Assembly (NCBI RefSeq): GCF_002288525.1
Contig: NZ_CP023067.1
Span: forward strand, 744,001-808,000
DNA from: Sinorhizobium sojae CCBAU 05684
Lineage (GTDB): Bacteria > Pseudomonadota > Alphaproteobacteria > Rhizobiales > Rhizobiaceae
Direction: 5' to 3'
DNA length: 64,000 bases
The position numbers and the translations under genes are program-made. Below the pieces are notes generated by a model. It was given only the letters and a program-made list of their open reading frames with translations. It did not search any database and had not been told where the DNA came from. Positions within the stretch are counted from its first letter, which is position 1. The number at the start of each line of letters is the position of its first letter. Below, one piece after another: positions 63,011 to 64,000 of this stretch.

Positions 63011-63435
63011 TGGGCGCCGTAGACATACCAGGGATCAAGCCCCCCAATGCAGAACTCGACATTGGAACCGACGCCGGCAAAGCCCCATGGCCGCTCGATC
63101 ACGTACCACATCGGGCGGCGCACGCCGTCCGTCGTCACGGCCGTTCCGTAGCAATATTCGCGCTCTACCAGATGCGTGTAATCACGCGGCTCGTACCGCG
63201 TGAGGCCCATGTCGCGGATCTCGGAAATGGCGATGTTCGCGTGCAGATAATTCACTGCCTTGTAGTCGAAGCGCCGGGTAATGAAGCCGAGGACGGAGGG
63301 ATTGCCGCAAGCGCCGATATCGTAGGTCGGCTTGACGACGGGCGCCTCGGCATAATCGGCAGCCGCGGCGTGGCCGACTGCTCCGGCGGCGAGGGAAAGC
63401 GAGGTGAGAAGCATTGCGGCAAGCTTGCAGGTCAT
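62992..63435 (-). CDS. Exported protein of unknown function, upstream of RNase T2
   Basis: A 147-residue protein with a signal peptide (residues 1-26, ending AAAA) and a mature part containing five to six Cys (for example DIGACGNP, REYCYG, EFCIGG, GAHCAS) that may form disulfides. No family recognised. GGAGG lies just before the ATG. Its stop overlaps the RNase T2 start, so the two are translationally linked; a role as partner or inhibitor of the nuclease is only a hypothesis. Confidence 0.8.
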   Translation of the reverse strand: MTCKLAAMLLTSLSLAAGAVGHAAAADYAEAPVVKPTYDIGACGNPSVLGFITRRFDYKAVNYLHANIAISEIRDMGLTRYEPRDYTHLVEREYCYGTAVTTDGVRRPMWYVIERPWGFAGVGSNVEFCIGGLDPWYVYGAHCASLR

Positions 63436-63486
63436 GGCTACCTCCCTGAATCACCTGGAGAGATTGCGGCCAGCAGCTTGGCTCCG

Positions 63487-64000
63487 TCAAGCCCCTCGGT
63501 TGAGAGGCGCTTCCCCACGCAGCCAGAAGCAGCGTGCCGAAGCGAACCGATCCTGCCGCAGCTTCTCCTTCAGGTAAGGCAGCAGAATGTCGAGTTCGCC
63601 CTTGAGCGTGTAGGGCGGGTTGACGATGACTAGGCCTGATCCGGCAAGCCCCGTCGTGTCACGGTCGCTTCGGACGGAAAGCTCGGCGACAAGCATTTTC
63701 GGGATATCCAGCGCCTTCAGTGCCGCGTGAAGATCCTTGACCGGTGCCCCCTTCTTCAGCGGATACCAGAGGCAATAGATGCCTCCTGCGAAGCGGCGAT
63801 ATGCCTTGGCGAGGCCGTCGACCAGCCGCTCGTACTCGCCTTCGATCTCGAAGGGCGGATCGACGAGGACGAGACCGCGCTTCTCCTTCGGCGGCAGATG
63901 GGCGCCGAGCGCCAGCCAGCCGTCAAGCTGCGTCACCCGGCTTTGGAAGTCGCCCTCGAACAGACGGTGCAGCGTCTCGTAGTCCTCTGGATGAAGTTCC
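63487..64000 (-). CDS. rlmJ: 23S rRNA (adenine2030-N6)-methyltransferase, C-terminal part (5' end outside window)
   Basis: About 171 residues are visible; the frame runs off the window end without a stop, starting mid-gene. The DPPFE catalytic motif (VLVDPPFEIEGEY), GGIYCLWYPLK, and the NPPYTLKGEL C-terminal block match RlmJ, which methylates A2030 of 23S rRNA. A GTG at 63936 is inside the open frame and is not a gene start, since the upstream residues (ELHPEDYETLHRLFEGD) also fit the family. Confidence 0.9.
   Translation of the reverse strand, partial: ELHPEDYETLHRLFEGDFQSRVTQLDGWLALGAHLPPKEKRGLVLVDPPFEIEGEYERLVDGLAKAYRRFAGGIYCLWYPLKKGAPVKDLHAALKALDIPKMLVAELSVRSDRDTTGLAGSGLVIVNPPYTLKGELDILLPYLKEKLRQDRFASARCFWLRGEAPLNRGA

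Overview
The window looks like a GC-rich alphaproteobacterial chromosome segment, most likely Rhizobiaceae and probably Sinorhizobium/Ensifer. The reasons are the gene orders (rpsF-rpsR-DUF2232-rplI/dnaB; fabD-fabG-acpP-fabF-mltG-yicC-gmk; lptF-lptG-lptD-surA-pdxA-rsmA; folM-like SDR-uvrC-pgsA-moaD-moaE), an Omp25/RopB-type porin, and rhizobial-type palindromic repeats in the gaps. The genus is inferred from family resemblance; no search was run. I see no prophage, IS element, CRISPR array, rRNA or tRNA. Nearly all genes are intact and housekeeping, with a few accessory islands.

Layout. 1-8.5 kb: end of cysS, three tandem GFA-family genes translationally coupled to pip, citramalate synthase cimA, a RIME-like repeat, rarD, a LOG-family gene, and a LysM/Ig-like envelope protein. 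8.7-12.5 kb: an Atm1-type ABC exporter, then psd and pssA (phosphatidylethanolamine synthesis). 12.7-18.4 kb (minus): alr-radA-cvpA-purF-SDR. 18.7-20.6 kb: an AraC regulator with azlC-azlD. 20.7-25 kb (minus): rpsF-rpsR-DUF2232-rplI, then dnaB. 25.4-26.8 kb: a 16-Cys Csp-like protein and an aldo/keto reductase. 27.1-34.1 kb (plus): fabD, fabG, acpP, fabF, mltG, yicC and gmk. 34.2-41.8 kb (minus): the LptFG/LptD/SurA/PdxA/RsmA cluster. 42.2-48.3 kb: pepA, holC, a Gfo/Idh/MocA oxidoreductase, a GNAT and an ABC-F ATPase. 48.6-56.1 kb is the most accessory part: a small secreted protein, a decayed GGDEF gene, an 887-residue adenylation/carrier/membrane-acyltransferase fusion, DinB, GST, ndk, a lipoprotein coupled to a CGNR regulator, and an orphan LivH-type permease. 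56.2-60.6 kb (minus): SDR-uvrC-pgsA-moaD-moaE. 60.9-64 kb: a RopB/Omp25 porin, GST, RNase T2 lipoprotein, an exported unknown, and partial rlmJ.

The genes form coherent modules: fatty-acid synthesis and phospholipid synthesis (fab, psd/pssA, pgsA), outer-membrane assembly (lpt, surA, porin), peptidoglycan (alr, mltG, LysM protein), and replication/repair (dnaB, holC, radA, uvrC). The strongest candidate for something undescribed is the fusion at 49399-52062. It puts carboxylate activation, a phosphopantetheine carrier and an OafA-like membrane acyltransferase into one polypeptide, a self-contained counterpart of DltA-DltC-DltB logic. A second theme is a dispersed repeat with two hairpins, seen four times plus one doubtful remnant, always in the same orientation; one copy sits against the start codon of the AraC regulator.
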